A DNA stretch of 16,672 nt. It comes from an uncultured Verrucomicrobiota bacterium. Lineage in GTDB: Bacteria; Verrucomicrobiota; Kiritimatiellia; RFP12; UBA1067. The stretch covers positions 1-16,672 of the forward strand of contig CAMPAA010000048.1 of the NCBI GenBank assembly GCA_946631345.1, written 5' to 3'. Positions 14,507 through 16,672 of the stretch are shown here, in pieces (within the stretch, counting starts at the first letter, position 1; the number at the start of each line of letters is the position of its first letter). The translations under genes were made by a program, and so were the position numbers. The notes below the pieces were generated by a model, which was given only the letters and a program-made list of their open reading frames with translations, did not search any database and had not been told where the DNA came from.

Positions 14507-15160
14507 TCACCGCACGCATCTCTGCCTGTTTGCGATGGCGTGTGAAAGCACGGCCAGCGATTGGGCGAGGTCTACGCTCTGAACGATTACGCCGTCCGGC
14601 ACGGAAAGCTGCACGGACGTGAAGTTCCATATTCCCCTCACGCCTGCCGCCACAAGCGCATCGGTGCATTCCTGGGCGGCGGAGTCGGGCACTGTCAGGA
14701 TGCCGAGCTGTATGCGCATGCGGCGCACAAGACGGCTGATCTCCGCCATTGGGCGAACCTTCACGCCATGGACGGTCTGCCCATGCAGCGCCGGATTGGA
14801 ATCGAATGCCACGACTATCGAAAGATGCTGCTCCGCAAATCCGCCATAGCCCACAAGGGCGTGCCCCAGCGATCCGCATCCGACAAGGGCGGCGTCGGTT
14901 GCGTTGTCCCACCCAAGCGCGCGCTGCATCGCCTCGACCAATTCGCGCGCCGGATATCCCCATCGCGGACGGCCCGGAATGCCCATCATCGCGATGTCCT
15001 TGCGCGCGAGGACGGGATCTATGCCAAGTGCGGCAGCCAGCGCCGCGCTGGATATCTCCTCCTCCCCTGCCGCCATTCGTTCACGTATCAAGCGCAAGTA
15101 AGCCGGATACCGGCGTATTGTCGGCAACGGCAGCGAACCTTGTCTATCGCCTCCATTCAT
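14507..15160 (-). CDS. rex: Redox-sensing transcriptional repressor Rex
   Basis: A 217-aa Rex protein, a dimeric repressor that senses the NADH/NAD+ ratio and releases DNA when NADH rises, controlling fermentation and respiration genes. The N-terminal winged helix (about 10-80) has the typical LPTIRRYPAYLRLIRE and LGIDPVLARKDIAMMG, with a GRPRWGYP wing. The Rossmann domain begins at about 88 with VGCGSLG (G94, G96, G99). The tail contains GIWNFTSVQLSVPDG and VDLAQSLAVLSHAI, matching the family's closing helix. ATG 15160 is chosen because an in-frame ATG at 15169 abuts the -10 box. From 15160 the box is 9 bases away, so the mRNA is probably leaderless. Length is normal (about 210 aa). No Rex-type TTGTGA-N-TCACAA operator is visible near its promoter, so autoregulation is not supported. 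Confidence 0.93.
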   Translation of the reverse strand: MNGGDRQGSLPLPTIRRYPAYLRLIRERMAAGEEEISSAALAAALGIDPVLARKDIAMMGIPGRPRWGYPARELVEAMQRALGWDNATDAALVGCGSLGHALVGYGGFAEQHLSIVVAFDSNPALHGQTVHGVKVRPMAEISRLVRRMRIQLGILTVPDSAAQECTDALVAAGVRGIWNFTSVQLSVPDGVIVQSVDLAQSLAVLSHAIANRQRCVR

Positions 15161-15169
15161 ATGCGGCAT

Positions 15170-15178
15170 ATTATACCA
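15170..15178 (-). promoter_or_regulatory. Extended -10 promoter of rex
   Basis: On the minus strand this reads TGGTATAAT. No -35 element is visible. Only 9 bases separate the box from ATG 15160. Confidence 0.75.
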
Positions 15179-15271
15179 GATTCCTGCCGGTGCGAAGGCT
15201 GGGCCGTGGTTTTTCCGTTGTCCGTCGGTATGGCCGCGCCGCCGCTTTCAACTCCGTTTTGCCTGCCTGCT

Positions 15272-15294
15272 GGCGGCAAACATGATGTGCCGCC
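15272..15294. promoter_or_regulatory. Inverted repeat, candidate operator upstream of cysK
   Basis: GGCGGCA (15272-15278) and TGCCGCC (15288-15294) form a perfect 7-bp inverted repeat with a 9-base spacer, a 23-base dyad. It ends 8 bases before the TGGTATAAT box and covers the place where a -35 element would lie, so a dimeric regulator bound here could block or replace -35 contacts. It does not resemble a Rex or classical CysB site, and the protein that might bind it is unknown. Confidence 0.45.
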
Positions 15295-15302
15295 TGGATG
15301 TT

Positions 15303-15311
15303 TGGTATAAT
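15303..15311 (+). promoter_or_regulatory. Extended -10 promoter of cysK
   Basis: A perfect TGGTATAAT. Transcription would begin near 15318, leaving a leader of about 27 bases before ATG 15345. No good -35 is present. Confidence 0.75.
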
Positions 15312-15344
15312 ACGCGCTCTTGAGTTTCAAGGCAGCAGAAGAAT

Positions 15345-16274
15345 ATGATCAGCAATACGATACTTGATGCAATGGGGCACACGCCGCTCGTGCGGCTCAA
15401 CCGGATGGTCACTTCGGACATGGCCGAGGTGCTGGTGAAGTTCGAGGCTCTGAACGTCGGCGGGTCGATCAAGACGCGCACCGCATTCAACATGATCCGC
15501 GATGCGGAGGCGCGAGGCCTGCTAACGCCGGATTCCGTGATAGTCGAGCCGACCAGCGGCAACCAGGGGATCGGGCTCGCCCTCGTCGGCGCAGTGAAGG
15601 GATACAGGACGGTGATCGTCATGCCCGACAGCGTGAGCGAAGAGCGCCGCAAGCTGGTGCGTCACTACGGCGCGCAGGTGGTTCTCGTGCACGACGCCGG
15701 TAACATCGGCGATGCAATAGCGGAATGCTGCGCCATCGCACAGCGCATGGCAAAGGATGACCCCAACGTGTTCGTGCCGGAGCAGTTCTCAAACCCTGCT
15801 AACCCCGCAGCGCACCGTCACGGCACCGCGCTCGAAATCATGGAGCAGGCGGCAAAGCCGATACACGGCTTCTGCTCCGGAGTCGGCACGGGCGGCACTC
15901 TCAGCGGCATCGGCGAAGTTCTCAAGGCGCAGAACCCCGGGATCGAGATATGGGCGGTGGAGCCGAAGAACGCCGCAATCCTCGCCGGCGGCACTGTCGG
16001 CACCCATCTCCAGATGGGAATTGGCGACGGTATCATCCCGGACAACCTAAACACGCAGATATACTCGCACATCTGTGTAGTGTCGGACGAGGAAGCGCTC
16101 GATTGCGCCCGCGACCTCGCCGCCAAGGAAGGTCTCATGGCAGGCATTTCCGCCGGCACGAACGTCTTTGCGGCACTCAAGCTCGCAAAGCGGCTGGGGC
16201 CGGGCAAGACCGTGGTCACGATCCTGCCGGACACCGCCGAACGCTACTTCTCTACCCCGCTCTTCGCGGATTAG
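15345..16274 (+). CDS. cysK: Cysteine synthase (O-acetylserine sulfhydrylase)
   Basis: A 309-aa PLP-dependent cytosolic enzyme that makes cysteine from O-acetylserine and sulfide. The PLP lysine is K43 in NVGGSIKTR. The substrate loop is T70-S-G-N-Q74-G in EPTSGNQGIGLA, the PLP phosphate loop GVGTGGT lies at about 179-185, and S269 in AGISAGTN and the closing LPDTAERYFSTPLF complete the family signature. Length is typical of CysK/CysM. Two positions differ from the usual CysK consensus: Q74 where most have T (GNTG), and A298 in DTAERY where most have G. CysM-like or related specificity cannot be ruled out. The Shine-Dalgarno is weak (AGCAGAAGAAT). It is divergent from rex across 184 bases. 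Confidence 0.92.
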   Translation: MISNTILDAMGHTPLVRLNRMVTSDMAEVLVKFEALNVGGSIKTRTAFNMIRDAEARGLLTPDSVIVEPTSGNQGIGLALVGAVKGYRTVIVMPDSVSEERRKLVRHYGAQVVLVHDAGNIGDAIAECCAIAQRMAKDDPNVFVPEQFSNPANPAAHRHGTALEIMEQAAKPIHGFCSGVGTGGTLSGIGEVLKAQNPGIEIWAVEPKNAAILAGGTVGTHLQMGIGDGIIPDNLNTQIYSHICVVSDEEALDCARDLAAKEGLMAGISAGTNVFAALKLAKRLGPGKTVVTILPDTAERYFSTPLFAD

Positions 16275-16326
16275 CGGCAGCAATGACGCCACCTCGTCTG
16301 GCGCACGTCACCGTCGCGGCCATTGG
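16275..16326. other. Convergent gap between cysK and the phosphotransferase gene
   Basis: The gap contains a weak hairpin, CGCCA (16287-16291) with TGGCG (16299-16303) and a 7-base loop. No T-run is present, so it is only a possible bidirectional terminator. Confidence 0.2.
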
Positions 16327-16672
16327 CTATTCGTAGTCGACGACGCTTGCCCAGTGGAGCAGCAGCTCGTGGTTCTTCGGGCTCTGCGGTTTCGCGCTTT
16401 CGGCGGCGGCGACGATCGGCAGCCACTTCTGCACGTCCGGCACCTTCGCCTTAAGCGCCTCGCAGGCGAGGGCCATGTACTTTTCCGCAGCGGCGATGTG
16501 ACCCGAGAGCCAGAACAGGAGGTACGTGCGGGCGACATCGGCGAGCGGATCGCCGAGGCGCACATGCGACCAGTCGATCACGCGCCAATCCCCCTTTGGG
16601 GTGATGATGACGTTGGTCGGGTTGAAGTCGCCATGGCATAGCGCCTTGCCGCGCGGGAAGCTCTGGAGCTTC
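16327..16672 (-). CDS. Phosphotransferase-family protein (APH/choline kinase-like), C-terminal part
   Basis: The C-terminal 114 codons or so of a gene that continues beyond the right edge. The reading frame runs from base 16671 to the TAG at 16329-16327. Near its start is the catalytic Brenner-type motif LCHGDFNPTNVI, followed by a beta hairpin and the metal-binding VIDWSHVRLGDPLADVART, the DFG-equivalent block of the aminoglycoside/choline/homoserine phosphotransferase fold. Such enzymes move phosphate from ATP to a hydroxyl of a small molecule. The substrate cannot be told from this half, and antibiotic resistance should not be assumed. The GTG at 16581 is internal to the gene, not its start. 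Confidence 0.85.
   Translation of the reverse strand, partial: KLQSFPRGKALCHGDFNPTNVIITPKGDWRVIDWSHVRLGDPLADVARTYLLFWLSGHIAAAEKYMALACEALKAKVPDVQKWLPIVAAAESAKPQSPKNHELLLHWASVVDYE

Noticed and set aside
15179..15302. A possible Rex operator between rex and cysK
   Set aside because: No TTGTGA-N-TCACAA or TTGTTAA-type dyad is present. The only clear inverted repeat is the GGCGGCA/TGCCGCC pair, which does not match Rex sites.
14561..15310. A 249-codon + strand open frame opposite rex and running through both promoters
   Set aside because: Rex is unmistakable on the other strand. This frame has no ribosome binding site or domain and covers the cysK control region.
1..16672. CRISPR arrays, insertion sequences, tRNA or rRNA genes
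   Set aside because: No regularly spaced short repeats, transposase motifs or recognisable RNA gene sequences were seen on either strand.

Overview
The window looks like a chromosomal segment of a Gram-negative, GC-rich (about 65% by eye) bacterium. Several traits point to the PVC superphylum, most likely a Kiritimatiellota- or Lentisphaerota-type genome: a large exported protein built from repeats with an autotransporter-like beta-helical tail, twin-arginine signals on small exported enzymes, YdbH/YnbE-type envelope lipid-transport proteins, paired SPFH proteins and a Sel1-repeat protein. The taxonomic call is inference. Gram-negative cell type is better supported, by two lipoprotein signals and by the intermembrane-transport genes.

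Layout. (1) Bases 1 to about 950 are clearly AT-richer and hold one Sel1-repeat gene plus unassigned sequence. (2) From 1039 to 8855 four genes run on the + strand with short gaps or overlaps and only one recognisable promoter: a 1011-aa exported four-repeat protein, a Tat-exported calcineurin-like phosphoesterase, and two membrane-anchored SPFH (band 7) proteins joined by an ATGA overlap. Both SPFH proteins carry three tandem copies of an approximately 50-residue N-terminal module ahead of the SPFH core and a long helical region. (3) Converging on them is a two-gene minus-strand operon encoding a short YdbH/AsmA-like protein and a lipoprotein that fuses YnbE and YdbL. (4) Divergent from that operon is a + strand run: a CDF metal transporter overlapping a membrane-anchored flavodoxin, then a Tat-exported DUF362 protein and a HAD-family lipoprotein phosphatase. 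(5) The redox repressor gene rex (minus) is divergent from cysK (plus). (6) A partial phosphotransferase (APH/choline-kinase-like fold) gene enters from the right edge on the minus strand.

Working together. Most products act at or beyond the inner membrane: envelope lipid transport, SPFH membrane scaffolds, metal efflux, exported phosphatases and exported DUF362. Rex, flavodoxin and cysteine synthase add a redox and sulfur theme. Five start regions share an extended -10 box TGGTATAAT (four perfect, one TGGTATCAT), which gives an internally consistent view of the housekeeping promoter. At rex and the ydbH-like gene the box is so close to the ATG that leaderless mRNA is likely. The most interesting candidate system is the triple-repeat SPFH pair, whose domain order resembles that of cage-forming SPFH and major-vault-type proteins.
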